DNA from: an uncultured Propionivibrio sp.
GTDB taxonomy: Bacteria; Pseudomonadota; Gammaproteobacteria; Burkholderiales; Rhodocyclaceae
Direction of reading: 5' to 3'
NCBI RefSeq assembly: GCF_963666255.1
Contig: NZ_OY762656.1
Span: forward strand, 1,488,001 to 1,552,000
DNA: 64,000 nt
Shown here piece after piece: positions 53,781 through 61,993 of this stretch. The notes under the pieces are model-generated. The model was given only the letters and a program-made list of their open reading frames with translations. It was not told the DNA's origin and searched no databases. Positions within the stretch are counted from its first letter, which is position 1. The number at the start of each line of letters is the position of its first letter. A program made the translations under genes and the position numbers.

Positions 53781-55202
53781 CTAGGAACCCGGCTTGCTTT
53801 GCATGATCTGCAAGCCCTTGAGCAGGTTGAGCGCCTGGTTGAGCTGGTAATCCTTTTTGGAGGCGATTTCGCGTGTCGGCGCTTCGCCGGCGTCGTCTTC
53901 GTCCTTGCTTGGAGAAGCGCCCTTCGGTTTTGTCGTGCCCGGAGCCTTGCTTTGCGGTTTTACAGTCGGCGTTGTCTTGTCGCTGCCGGGATCCCGGTCG
54001 TTCTCCAGATGGTGCTCAAGGTCCGCCTCACGCAGGCGAGTGGCCGAGGTGCCGTTGGCCGACTCTTCGACGACGATGTCGGGGACGATGCCCTTCGCCT
54101 GGATCGAGCGGCCCGAAGGCGTGAAATAGCGCGCGGTCGTCAGCTTGATGGCGGTGTTGTTGGGCAGCGGCAGGACGGTTTGCACCGATCCTTTTCCGAA
54201 GCTCGTCGTTCCCATCAGGACGGCGCGCTTGTGGTCTTGTAGCGCACCAGCCACGATTTCGGAGGCCGATGCCGAGCCGCCGTTGATCAGCACGACCATC
54301 GGTACGCTGCGCGCTTCGGCCGGCAGCGCCTTGAGGAAGTCCTCACGCGTGCCGCGCAGATAGTCTTCCGGCGATGCATAGAACTGATGCTTCGCGTCCG
54401 GGGTGCGCCCGTCTGTCGAGGTGATCAGTGTCTTGGGCGGCAGGAATGCTGCCGAGACGCCGATGGCGGCATTGAGCAATCCGCCCGGATCGTTGCGCAG
54501 ATCGAGGACCAGTCCCTTGAGTTGTCCGGGCTTGTAAAGGTCGCCCAGATGCTTGGCAACCGCGGCTGCGGTATTTTCCTGGAATGAGGTGATACGCAGG
54601 TAGCCGTAGCCCGGTTCGACAACCTTCGACTTGACGCTCTGGACTTTGATGATTTCGCGCGTCAGCGTGATTTCAAGCGGCTTGGCTTCGCCCTTGCGCA
54701 GGATCGAGAGCTTGATCTGCGTTTTTGGCTTTCCGCGCATGCGCTTGACCGCGTCCGAAAGTGTGAGGCCCTTGACCAGCGTGTCGTCCAGTTTGAAGAT
54801 CAGGTCGCCCGACTTGATGCCGGCCCGGTCGGCCGGCGTGTCTTCAATCGGCGAGATGACCTTGACGAGGCCGTCTTCCATGCCGACCTCAATGCCGAGT
54901 CCGCCGAATTCACCCTGCGTGCCGACCTGGAGGTCCTTGAAGGCATCAGCATCGAGATAGGCCGAATGCGGGTCGAGGTTGGAGAGCATGCCGCTGATGG
55001 CATGGGTGATCAGCTTCTTGTCCTCGACGGGTTCGACGTAGCCTTGCTTGATCGCGTTGAATACTTCGGCGAAGGTCCGGAGTTCCTCGATGGGAAGGCT
55101 GGCGCGGTTTTCCTTTTCGGCAAGCGCCGAAATTTGCAAACTGATGAGGATGCCGCCGAGCATCCCCGCGCAGATCAGTCCGGCCTGTTTCAACTTACCC
55201 AT
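53781..55202 (-). CDS. ctpA: S41-family carboxy-terminal processing protease (CtpA)
   Basis: A 473-residue periplasmic serine protease anchored or exported by an N-terminal hydrophobic segment (about residues 5-27). A PDZ domain (about residues 90-170) leads into the catalytic domain with the serine motif INGGSASASEIVAGAL near residue 310 and the lysine in GTTSFGKGSVQT near residue 338, the Ser/Lys dyad. The C-terminal ~85 residues are a low-complexity Lys/Pro/Asp linker and a short helix. The ATG at 55202 is preferred over a GTG three codons upstream. It follows the envC-like gene by 21 bp, so the pair is probably an operon for envelope remodelling. Confidence 0.9.
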   Translation of the reverse strand: MGKLKQAGLICAGMLGGILISLQISALAEKENRASLPIEELRTFAEVFNAIKQGYVEPVEDKKLITHAISGMLSNLDPHSAYLDADAFKDLQVGTQGEFGGLGIEVGMEDGLVKVISPIEDTPADRAGIKSGDLIFKLDDTLVKGLTLSDAVKRMRGKPKTQIKLSILRKGEAKPLEITLTREIIKVQSVKSKVVEPGYGYLRITSFQENTAAAVAKHLGDLYKPGQLKGLVLDLRNDPGGLLNAAIGVSAAFLPPKTLITSTDGRTPDAKHQFYASPEDYLRGTREDFLKALPAEARSVPMVVLINGGSASASEIVAGALQDHKRAVLMGTTSFGKGSVQTVLPLPNNTAIKLTTARYFTPSGRSIQAKGIVPDIVVEESANGTSATRLREADLEHHLENDRDPGSDKTTPTVKPQSKAPGTTKPKGASPSKDEDDAGEAPTREIASKKDYQLNQALNLLKGLQIMQSKPGS

Positions 55203-55223
55203 CGCTTCCACTCCAGTACAAAA

Positions 55224-56576
55224 TCATCTGAGACTGACCCATTTGAGCGGGTCCTGCGGCTGACCATTATGACGCAGTTCAAAGTATAAACCGGATTCCG
55301 GGTTGCCACCGCTGTTCCCGACCGAAGCGACGACGTCTCCGCCGCGCAGGCGATCGCCGACCTGTTTTAGCAGGGCGTCATTGTTGCCATAGATCGAAAG
55401 GTAGCCGCCGCCGTGGTCGACGATCAGCAGGTTGCCAAATCCGCGCATCCAGTCGGCGAATACGACTTGGCCGCCGGCAATGGCGTGGACGCTGGTCCCT
55501 TGTCCGGCGCGGATGAACAGGCCTTTCCAGGCATTGCCTTCCTGGCGCGGTGCGCCAAAACGGTTGGTGACGGTCCCTTTGACCGGTAGCCGCAATTGTC
55601 CCTTCGCTTGCGCCAGTCCGCCGCCCGGCATCGCTTCTGGCGTGCTGTCATTGACGAGTTCGCGTGCCGGCGTGTGCGCACTCCCGGCCTGAGACGATCC
55701 GCTCGGGCGCGTCTCCTTGCGTGGCGTCGCCTTGGCTGCGAGCGCCTTGGCCAGTTGTTCGATCAGTTGCGTCAGCCGCTTTTCGTCTCGCTGGAGGGCG
55801 CCGATTTCGCGCCGTTGCTCGCTGATCTTGGCCGAAATCTTCTCCAGCATGACCTTGCGCTGTTCGCGTTGGGCAAGCAGTTTGGCGTGTTGCTCGCGTT
55901 GGCGTCCTTCGACGGTGGCCAGCGCCTGCGCTTGCTCCTTGGTTTTGACCGCCAGTGCCTGTTTGCGCTGCAAGGTCCCTTCGATTTCATGGACAAGCTG
56001 GCTTCTCGCCTTGCCGATGGTCGAGAGGTAGTAGAGGTCGCGCGTGACCTGGCTGGGGTTGTCGCCGTTGAGCAAGGTATGCAGCGTGTCCGGCGTGCCC
56101 CGCAAATAGTGCCGGTACACGAGAATCTCGAGTTGTGTCTGCTGGCCGGACAGGCGGCTTTCAAGCTCTTTTGACTGTGTGGACAGGTCCTTCAACGCCG
56201 CCTGGATCTTGTCCCGCTGGATTGTCAGGGCGTGAAGTTCCCGCTGCGTTGCCGAAATTTCCTGTTCGACTCCCTTGAGTTGGTCTGCGGCGGTGGCGCG
56301 TTTTCCCTCGGTGTCGGCAATGCCTTTACGCAGCGATTCGATTTGGCTGCGAACTTCCTTGAGGTCGCCCTGCTTTGCACTGACCTCGTTTTGCGTCGCC
56401 GGATGCGGTGCCGTCTTGCCTTTATCCTTTGCAGCATGCGCATCTGCCCCCTGCAGCAAGATAGCGCAAACGAAGGCTGCCAGAGCGCGCTGTCGGCGGA
56501 CAAGGTATGGACGTGCCGGCGAAGCGCCGGGGTCGGACGGTGAGGGCTGGAGTCGGAAAAAGTCGGGTCGGTTCAT
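55224..56576 (-). CDS. murein hydrolase activator EnvC-like protein
   Basis: A 450-residue exported coiled-coil protein with a degenerate LytM/M23 domain. After an N-terminal basic segment and signal-like helix (about residues 28-48), two long coiled coils run from about 65 to 285. The C-terminal LytM domain (about 335-450) reads KGLFIRAGQG where active peptidases have a zinc-binding HxGxD, so it is catalytically dead, as in EnvC, which activates amidases at the division site. It is shorter than a full open frame that extends upstream; the ATG at 56576 was chosen from the start of the basic/signal region. It is divergent from arsR. Confidence 0.85.
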   Translation of the reverse strand: MNRPDFFRLQPSPSDPGASPARPYLVRRQRALAAFVCAILLQGADAHAAKDKGKTAPHPATQNEVSAKQGDLKEVRSQIESLRKGIADTEGKRATAADQLKGVEQEISATQRELHALTIQRDKIQAALKDLSTQSKELESRLSGQQTQLEILVYRHYLRGTPDTLHTLLNGDNPSQVTRDLYYLSTIGKARSQLVHEIEGTLQRKQALAVKTKEQAQALATVEGRQREQHAKLLAQREQRKVMLEKISAKISEQRREIGALQRDEKRLTQLIEQLAKALAAKATPRKETRPSGSSQAGSAHTPARELVNDSTPEAMPGGGLAQAKGQLRLPVKGTVTNRFGAPRQEGNAWKGLFIRAGQGTSVHAIAGGQVVFADWMRGFGNLLIVDHGGGYLSIYGNNDALLKQVGDRLRGGDVVASVGNSGGNPESGLYFELRHNGQPQDPLKWVSLR

Positions 56577-56603
56577 GTAGTGCCTAGGGGCGCCCCCCGG
56601 AAC

Positions 56604-56627
56604 GGGAATTATTCTATAATGATTCCC
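56604..56627 (+). promoter_or_regulatory. ArsR-type operator overlapping the -10 of arsR
   Basis: GGGAAT at 56604-56609 pairs with ATTCCC at 56622-56627 around a 12-bp centre that contains the -10 TATAAT (56615-56620). Twenty of 24 positions are symmetric. Binding here would block RNA polymerase, the usual autorepression by ArsR-family regulators. The envC-like gene starts 28 bp to the left and may also be affected. Confidence 0.7.
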
Positions 56628-56651
56628 CTTGTTTAACGAGGGTTGGGCATC

Positions 56652-56957
56652 GTGGCGATTCAAACCAGTCTTATCGACAAGCAGGAACACATCGAGTCGG
56701 CCGCGCGCGCGCTGAAGTCGATCGCGCATCCTTTGCGCCTGAAAATTCTCTGCGTTGTCGGCGATCAGGAAGCCTGCGTGCAGGAAATCGTCGAGGCGGT
56801 TGGTACGTCGCAAAGCAATATTTCCCAGCATCTTGCCATCCTGCGCGACAAGGACGTTCTGGTGACGCGCAAGGAAGCCAACCGCGTCTATTATCGCATC
56901 GGCGATAAGCGGACCTTGCAGTTGATCGGTATGATGCGCGAGGTCTTTTGCGGCTGA
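56652..56957 (+). CDS. ArsR-family winged-helix repressor, candidate sulfide/persulfide sensor
   Basis: A 101-residue repressor. The winged helix has HPLRLKILCVVGDQEACVQEI, then the recognition helix TSQSNISQHLAILRD (about residues 52-66) and a wing with RVYYRIGD. The metal-binding ELCVCDL box of arsenic sensors is absent. Cysteines are at 34, 42 and 100; a pair at about 42 and the C-terminus resembles the two reactive cysteines of the BigR/SqrR branch that sense persulfide. The next gene encodes a rhodanese, supporting sulfur sensing. The GTG at 56652 has GAGG about 10 bases upstream; a TTG three codons earlier is less likely. Confidence 0.82.
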   Translation: MAIQTSLIDKQEHIESAARALKSIAHPLRLKILCVVGDQEACVQEIVEAVGTSQSNISQHLAILRDKDVLVTRKEANRVYYRIGDKRTLQLIGMMREVFCG

Positions 56958-57005
56958 GTCGTCGGCTCCGCCTTTTTTCGCCAGTTTCTTCGATTTCCTC
57001 TTTGG

Positions 57006-57437
57006 ATGGTGCTTATCTTGGAATTCCTTCAACAAAATTTCATGTTGTTTGTCGCCGCAGCGGTCAGCGGCGGTCTGCTGTTGGTGCTGACTCTTCGCCG
57101 GCCTGACGGCAAGCATCTGGTCAACGCGACGCAGGCGACGATGCTGATCAATCGTGAGGATGCGGTTGTCATTGACGTGCGCGAGCCCTTCGAATATGTC
57201 GATGGTCACTTACCGGAGTCGCGCAACATTCCGCTGGCGCAGATCGAGCAACGCCTGGGCGATCTTGAGAAGCGGAAAGAGGCGCCGGTGATCCTTGTTT
57301 GCCAAACGGGTGCCCGTTCGAGCGATGCCTGCAAGAAGCTCGAAGGCCTCGGGTTTACGCGCGTGCACAATCTCGATGGCGGCGTTGCTGCATGGCGTGC
57401 CGCCGGACTGCCGCTGCGTAAGGGTGCAAAAAAATGA
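57006..57437 (+). CDS. yibN: membrane-anchored rhodanese YibN
   Basis: A 143-residue protein with one N-terminal membrane helix (about residues 12-30) and a single rhodanese domain. The catalytic cysteine is C99 in VCQTGARS, and the family motif IDVREPFEYVDGHLP is at about 56-70. Length equals E. coli YibN. Rhodaneses transfer sulfane sulfur. It lies between arsR and grxC, and its stop overlaps the grxC ATG by four bases, matching the conserved yibN-grxC-secB-gpsA order. Confidence 0.92.
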   Translation: MVLILEFLQQNFMLFVAAAVSGGLLLVLTLRRPDGKHLVNATQATMLINREDAVVIDVREPFEYVDGHLPESRNIPLAQIEQRLGDLEKRKEAPVILVCQTGARSSDACKKLEGLGFTRVHNLDGGVAAWRAAGLPLRKGAKK

Positions 57438-57709
57438 GCGCGGCGCCGCATGTGGTGATGTACTCGACGGCGGTCTGTCCTTATTGCATTCGCGCCGAAC
57501 AGTTGCTGCGTGCTCGCGGCGTTACCGAGATCGAAAAGATCCGTATTGATCTTGATCCGGCACGTCTCGATGAGATGATCGCCAAGACCGCCCGCCGGAC
57601 GGTGCCGCAGATCTTCATCGGCGAATTTCATGTCGGTGGTTGCGATGATCTGATCGCGCTCGACAAGGCCGGCAAGTTGCAGCCTCTGCTTGGCGGTCAG
57701 TCGGCCTGA
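57434..57709 (+). CDS. grxC: glutaredoxin 3
   Basis: A 91-residue dithiol glutaredoxin with active site CPYC at residues 15-18, the TVPQIFIG cis-proline region near residue 56 and the GGCDDL glutathione-binding motif near residue 68. It reduces disulfides and glutathionylated proteins, a natural partner of the adjacent rhodanese. Translation is coupled to yibN by an ATGA overlap; secB follows after 45 bp. Confidence 0.94.
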   Translation: MSAAPHVVMYSTAVCPYCIRAEQLLRARGVTEIEKIRIDLDPARLDEMIAKTARRTVPQIFIGEFHVGGCDDLIALDKAGKLQPLLGGQSA

Positions 57710-57754
57710 GTGCCGTTTGTCGCCGTTTTTCTACCTGTCAGGAAATAATTCATC

Positions 57755-58210
57755 ATGACCGAACAAGAAACGCCGTTGTTTGCCATTGAAAAGCTGTATG
57801 TCAAGGATCTGTCGCTGGAAGTGCCGAATGCGCCGGCGATCTATGTCGAAAGCGAGTCGCCGGAAGTTGGTCTGCAACTGCAGACCGGGGTACAACGGCT
57901 GACCGAAGATGCTTTCGAAGTGACGCTGACGGTGACGGTAACGGCGAAGCTCGGCGAAAAGACGGTATTTTTGGTCGAAGTCGGCCAGGCGGGCATCTTC
58001 CGCGTGCGCAACGTGCCTGAGGAGAATCTTGATCCGCTGCTCTCGATCGCGTGCCCGAACATTCTTTTCCCCTATGCTCGTGAAGTGGTGTCCGACGCGG
58101 TGTCGCGCGGTGGCTTCGCGCCGGTGGTGCTGCAACCCGTCAATTTCGAGTCGCTCTATGCCGCCCGCCAGCAGGAGCAGGCTGCGAGCGCCGGCCAGAC
58201 GGCACAATAA
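57755..58210 (+). CDS. secB: protein-export chaperone SecB
   Basis: A 151-residue chaperone that keeps secretory proteins unfolded and passes them to SecA. The family start MTEQETPLFAIEKLYVKDLS and motifs SPEVGLQLQTGVQRL and NILFPYAREVVSDAVSRGGF are present. It belongs to the yibN-grxC-secB-gpsA order. Confidence 0.96.
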   Translation: MTEQETPLFAIEKLYVKDLSLEVPNAPAIYVESESPEVGLQLQTGVQRLTEDAFEVTLTVTVTAKLGEKTVFLVEVGQAGIFRVRNVPEENLDPLLSIACPNILFPYAREVVSDAVSRGGFAPVVLQPVNFESLYAARQQEQAASAGQTAQ

Positions 58211-58240
58211 TCCACGTCGGTTTCTCTTCGGAGCCTCGGC

Positions 58241-58672
58241 ATGAAACGTTGGCTGTTCCTTTGGGTGATCGTGCTGGCCATGCCGGCGCTGGCCGTCGAT
58301 TATCGGACCGTCGATACGGCAACGGTGCTCTACGACGGCCCGTCGTTGCGCGGCAACAAGTTGTTTGTCATCCGAAAGGATACGCCGGTTGAGGTGGTCG
58401 TCAGTCTTGAAGGCTGGGTGAAGGTCCGCGACGCCGAGGGTGGGCTGGCCTGGATCGAGAAGAAGGCCCTTGCCGAGCGGCGCACGGTCATTGTCACGGC
58501 AGCGCGCGCCGAGATTCGTCAGAAGCCTGATGAGTCTGCGCCCTTGGTATTCGAGGCGGATCGAAAGGTCTCGCTCGACTATCTCGAAACCGCACCGGGC
58601 GGCTGGGTCAAGGTTCATCACCGAGACGGCGCGTCGGGCTATGTGCGAGCCAATCAGATCTGGGGGCTGTAG
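58241..58672 (+). CDS. exported tandem SH3b-domain protein
   Basis: A 143-residue protein with a signal peptide (about residues 1-18) and two bacterial SH3-like domains: VDTATVLYDGPSLRGNKLFV (about 23-42) with the EGWVKVRDAEG strand, and TAARAEIRQKPDESAPLVF (about 85-103) with GGWVKVHHRDGASGYVRANQ. Such domains bind cell-wall peptides. It is inserted between secB and gpsA, which are adjacent in enterobacteria, and gpsA starts three bases after its stop. Confidence 0.82.
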   Translation: MKRWLFLWVIVLAMPALAVDYRTVDTATVLYDGPSLRGNKLFVIRKDTPVEVVVSLEGWVKVRDAEGGLAWIEKKALAERRTVIVTAARAEIRQKPDESAPLVFEADRKVSLDYLETAPGGWVKVHHRDGASGYVRANQIWGL

Positions 58673-58675
58673 GGC

Positions 58676-59674
58676 GTGAATATCACGGTTATTGGTGCCG
58701 GCGCTTGGGGAACCGCGCTGGCCATCACCTTTTGCGGGCGGCATGCGGTGACCTTGTGGACACGCGAGGCCGACGTGACCGAAACGATGCGGCTAGAGCG
58801 CGAAAACAAGCGTTTTTTTCCGGGATTTCCTTTCCCTGAAGCGCTCAAGGTTGAAGCGGATTTCGATGCGGCAGTGTCGGGGGCCGATCTCTTGTTGCTG
58901 GCGACCCCGCTGGTGGGGTTTCGAGCTGGGGTACGGCGCTTGCAGCAGAATGGGCAGTTACGGCCTCTGTTGTGGGTGTGCAAGGGGTTGGAGGCCGAAA
59001 CGGCGAAATTGCCGCATCAGATCGTTGCCGAGGAACTCGGGGATGGCGCGCAATATGGTGCGCTGACCGGGCCCAGCTTTGCCGAAGAGGTCGCGCGCGG
59101 ATTGCCGACGGCCGTGACTTTGGCGGCCAACGATGCCGATTTCGCGCGGCGGACGGCCATTGAGTTGCATTCACCGCGACTGCGGATTTATGCCAGTGAC
59201 GATTTGCCGGGGGCCGAAGTGGGCGGTGCCGTCAAGAATGTCATGGCAATTGCCGCCGGTATTTGCGATGGCTTGGGCTTTGGCTATAACGCACGGGCCG
59301 CACTGATGACGCGGGGGCTTGCCGAAATTGCACGCCTTGGCGTGGCGTTGGGCGGGCGTGCCGAGACCTTCCTGGGCCTTGCCGGAATGGGAGATCTCGT
59401 CTTGACCTGCACCGGAGACCTGTCGCGGAACCGTCGGGTCGGCTTGGCGCTGGCCGAAGGAAAGACGCTGTCGCAGATCCTGGGGGAACTCGGGCATGTG
59501 GCCGAGGGGGTCAGTACGGCGCGGGAAGTTGCACAGCTTGCCGATCAATTGGGCATCGACATGCCGATCACGCAGTCGGTTAACGCCATCCTGCATGAAG
59601 GTATGCCGGCGGCAGCGGCGGTTGAGCAGTTGTTGAGCCGCGATCCCAAGCCGGAAAATCTGAAGGGCGAGTAG
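58676..59674 (+). CDS. gpsA: glycerol-3-phosphate dehydrogenase [NAD(P)+]
   Basis: A 332-residue cytosolic enzyme making sn-glycerol 3-phosphate for phospholipids. It starts with GTG at 58676 and has the N-terminal Rossmann motif GAGAWGTALAI (residues 7-17), the GPSFAEEVARGLPTAV motif near residue 132 and the catalytic-lysine region GGAVKNVMAIAAG near residue 182. It is at the end of the arsR-yibN-grxC-secB-SH3-gpsA run; an inverted repeat follows. Confidence 0.95.
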   Translation: MNITVIGAGAWGTALAITFCGRHAVTLWTREADVTETMRLERENKRFFPGFPFPEALKVEADFDAAVSGADLLLLATPLVGFRAGVRRLQQNGQLRPLLWVCKGLEAETAKLPHQIVAEELGDGAQYGALTGPSFAEEVARGLPTAVTLAANDADFARRTAIELHSPRLRIYASDDLPGAEVGGAVKNVMAIAAGICDGLGFGYNARAALMTRGLAEIARLGVALGGRAETFLGLAGMGDLVLTCTGDLSRNRRVGLALAEGKTLSQILGELGHVAEGVSTAREVAQLADQLGIDMPITQSVNAILHEGMPAAAAVEQLLSRDPKPENLKGE

Positions 59675-59677
59675 GCG

Positions 59678-59724
59678 CCTGTTTCGGGAAGGCTCGTGCG
59701 CCCCGCGATCCCGTCTGAAACAGG
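59678..59724 (+). terminator. inverted repeat between gpsA and trmL
   Basis: CCTGTTTC (59678-59685) and GAAACAGG (59717-59724) form an 8-bp perfect inverted repeat with a 31-base loop between the convergent genes gpsA and trmL. It lacks a T-tract and may be a weak terminator. Confidence 0.4.
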
Positions 59725-59726
59725 GG

Positions 59727-60191
59727 CTAAATCCCGCCGCTGAATCCCTGTTGTCGCCAAGCTTCGAAAACCATGACGGCGACGGTGTTGGACAGATTGA
59801 GGCTGCGCTGCCCGGCGCGCATCGGTAGTCTCAGTCGCTGGTCTTCAGGGATGTCGGTGAGAACATCCGCAGGCAAGCCGCTGGTTTCACGGCCAAAGAC
59901 GAATACATCGTCCGGCAGGAATGACGGCGCGTCATGGCGGCAAGTTCCCTTTGTTGTCAGCGCGAAAAGACGCCGGCCGGCAAGCGCCTCGCGGCAAGCC
60001 TCCCAGTTGGGATGGCGGATCACGCGGACGAATTCGTGGTAATCCAGTCCGGCGCGTTTCAGTTTTTTGTCCTCCCACGGAAATCCAAGTGGTTCAATGA
60101 GGCGCAGTTCACACCCGGTGTTGGCGCACAAGCGGATGATATTGCCGGTATTTGGCGGAATTTCGGGCTGGAACAAGACAACGGTAGTCAC
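59727..60191 (-). CDS. trmL: tRNA (cytidine(34)-2'-O)-methyltransferase TrmL
   Basis: A 154-residue SPOUT methyltransferase that methylates the wobble ribose of tRNA-Leu species. Motif 1 is FQPEIPPNTGNIIRLCANTG (residues 7-26), motif 2 FGRETSGLP near residue 99, and motif 3 RSLNLSNTVAVMVFEAWRQ at the trefoil-knot C-terminus. Length is normal. It converges on gpsA and is divergent from mshE. Confidence 0.93.
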   Translation of the reverse strand: MTTVVLFQPEIPPNTGNIIRLCANTGCELRLIEPLGFPWEDKKLKRAGLDYHEFVRVIRHPNWEACREALAGRRLFALTTKGTCRHDAPSFLPDDVFVFGRETSGLPADVLTDIPEDQRLRLPMRAGQRSLNLSNTVAVMVFEAWRQQGFSGGI

Positions 60192-60284
60192 GAACTGGTC
60201 CTTGAAATAATGCTTTTTATTGAAATAAAAAATGGTTAGAATCAGTCCATTAGAAGGGCTTTTTCAAAAACAACTGGAGATTGC

Positions 60285-61991
60285 ATGGCTCGGCCGGAAA
60301 AAATTCGACTCGGCGACTTGCTGATCCAACAGGGGTTGTTGACCGGCGAGCAGCTCAAATTTGCGCTTGACGAACAAAAGCGCAGCGGCAGAAAACTCGG
60401 GCGTATTGTCGTCGAAAGCAGCTTCTGTACGGAAGAGGCAATTTCGCAGGCCTTGGCCAACCAACTCCGGGTGCCGTTTGTCGACCTGCGGCATTTCGAT
60501 CCGAAACAGGATCTCATCAACCTCTTGCCTGAAGCACAAGCCAGGCGTTACCGAGCGGTGGTGCTGGAAGAAATTGGTGGTGCGTTGCGCGTCGGGTTTG
60601 TCGATCCGACCGATCTGCAGGCGTACGACGACGTTTTCCGACTGCTCAAGCGGGATATCGAAATCGCCGTCGTCGCCGAAAGCCAGTTATTGGCACTCAT
60701 CGATCGTGTCTATCGTCGCACTGAGGAAATCAGCGGCCTGGCCAAAGAGCTGACCGCCGATCTGGGGGACGTGCCGGTTGAGTTCGGCGACTTGCTCAGT
60801 GTGTCGCCGGGTGCCGAGGAAGCGCCGGTCGTCAAACTCTTGCAAACGGTGTTTGAAGAGGCGATGCGCTCACGCGCCTCCGACATTCATATAGAGCCGC
60901 AGGCCAGCCAGTTGCGCATCCGTTTCCGCATTGATGGCGTGCTCCACGTGCAAATGGAGGCGGACCTGAAGATTGCCTCGGCACTGTCATTGCGCCTCAA
61001 GCTGATGTCGGGCTTGGACATTTCCGAAAAGCGCCTGCCGCAGGACGGGCGCTTCGCCATCAAGGTGCGCAATGCGCCGATCGACGTGCGTATCTCGACG
61101 ATGCCGACGCAGTATGGCGAGTCGGTGGTCATGCGTCTGCTCAATCAGAATACCGGGTTGCTGGGGCTGGATCGACTCAATATCGCGCCGCGCGTGCTTG
61201 ATCGTTTGCGCAATGCCGTCCGTCGTCCCAGTGGAATGGTGTTGGTGACCGGACCGACCGGTAGCGGCAAGACGACAACCCTGTATGCCGCCTTGGCCGA
61301 GCTCAATACGACCGAGAAGAAGATCATTACCGTAGAGGACCCGGTCGAATACCGATTGCCGGGCATCAACCAAGTGCAGGTCCATGACAAGATCGATCTG
61401 ACGTTCGAGCGTGTCTTGCGTTCGGCATTGCGCCAGGATCCTGACATCGTTCTCGTGGGCGAAATGCGCGACCAGACGACCGCGGAAATTGGAATGCGGG
61501 CGGCCATTACCGGGCACATGGTTTTGTCTACTCTGCACACCAACGACGTGGTGTCGACGCCAATCCGGTTGCTGGATATGGGCGTGCCTCGCTACATGGT
61601 CGCACTGTCCCTGCAACTCGTACTGGCGCAGCGCCTGGTTCGGGTGATTTGTGAAAATTGCGGAGAAGTTGTCGTGCCAACTCCGGGCGAGCATGAATGG
61701 TTGCGCTTTGAACTGGGCGATGCCGTCGATAAATACACCTATCGTCGCGGACGTGGTTGCGCCCGCTGCGGCGGTACCGGCTATTCGGGCCGTAGCGGTG
61801 TTTTCGAGATGCTCGAAATGACCAATGAGATCGTTGAGGCGATCAATTCTGATGACACCGGAGTATTTGTCCAGGCGGCGCGGCGCCAGATGGCTGGCGA
61901 GACCTTGCGCCGCGACGCCGTGAGGCAGGTGGTACGCGGACGAACGACGATCGAGGAAGCCATGCGCATCAGTAATCAGTTCGAAGACTGA
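60285..61991 (+). CDS. mshE: MSHA pilus extension ATPase MshE (GspE/PilB family)
   Basis: A 568-residue hexameric ATPase for pilin polymerisation. The N-terminus carries MshEN c-di-GMP-binding motifs (IRLGDLLIQQGLLTGEQLKF at about residues 7-26 and a second RKLGRIVVES copy). The Walker A is GPTGSGKTTT at about 323-332, then the Asp box TVEDPVEY and a His box. A C-terminal zinc motif uses CENC and CARC. Like Vibrio MshE, the N-domain suggests control of pilus assembly by c-di-GMP. mshG follows after two bases. Confidence 0.92.
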   Translation: MARPEKIRLGDLLIQQGLLTGEQLKFALDEQKRSGRKLGRIVVESSFCTEEAISQALANQLRVPFVDLRHFDPKQDLINLLPEAQARRYRAVVLEEIGGALRVGFVDPTDLQAYDDVFRLLKRDIEIAVVAESQLLALIDRVYRRTEEISGLAKELTADLGDVPVEFGDLLSVSPGAEEAPVVKLLQTVFEEAMRSRASDIHIEPQASQLRIRFRIDGVLHVQMEADLKIASALSLRLKLMSGLDISEKRLPQDGRFAIKVRNAPIDVRISTMPTQYGESVVMRLLNQNTGLLGLDRLNIAPRVLDRLRNAVRRPSGMVLVTGPTGSGKTTTLYAALAELNTTEKKIITVEDPVEYRLPGINQVQVHDKIDLTFERVLRSALRQDPDIVLVGEMRDQTTAEIGMRAAITGHMVLSTLHTNDVVSTPIRLLDMGVPRYMVALSLQLVLAQRLVRVICENCGEVVVPTPGEHEWLRFELGDAVDKYTYRRGRGCARCGGTGYSGRSGVFEMLEMTNEIVEAINSDDTGVFVQAARRQMAGETLRRDAVRQVVRGRTTIEEAMRISNQFED

Positions 61992-61993
61992 TC

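Noticed and set aside
55224..57209. 661-codon version of the envC-like protein extending to 57209
   Set aside because: The extension runs antisense through arsR and into yibN; the coherent protein starts at 56576.
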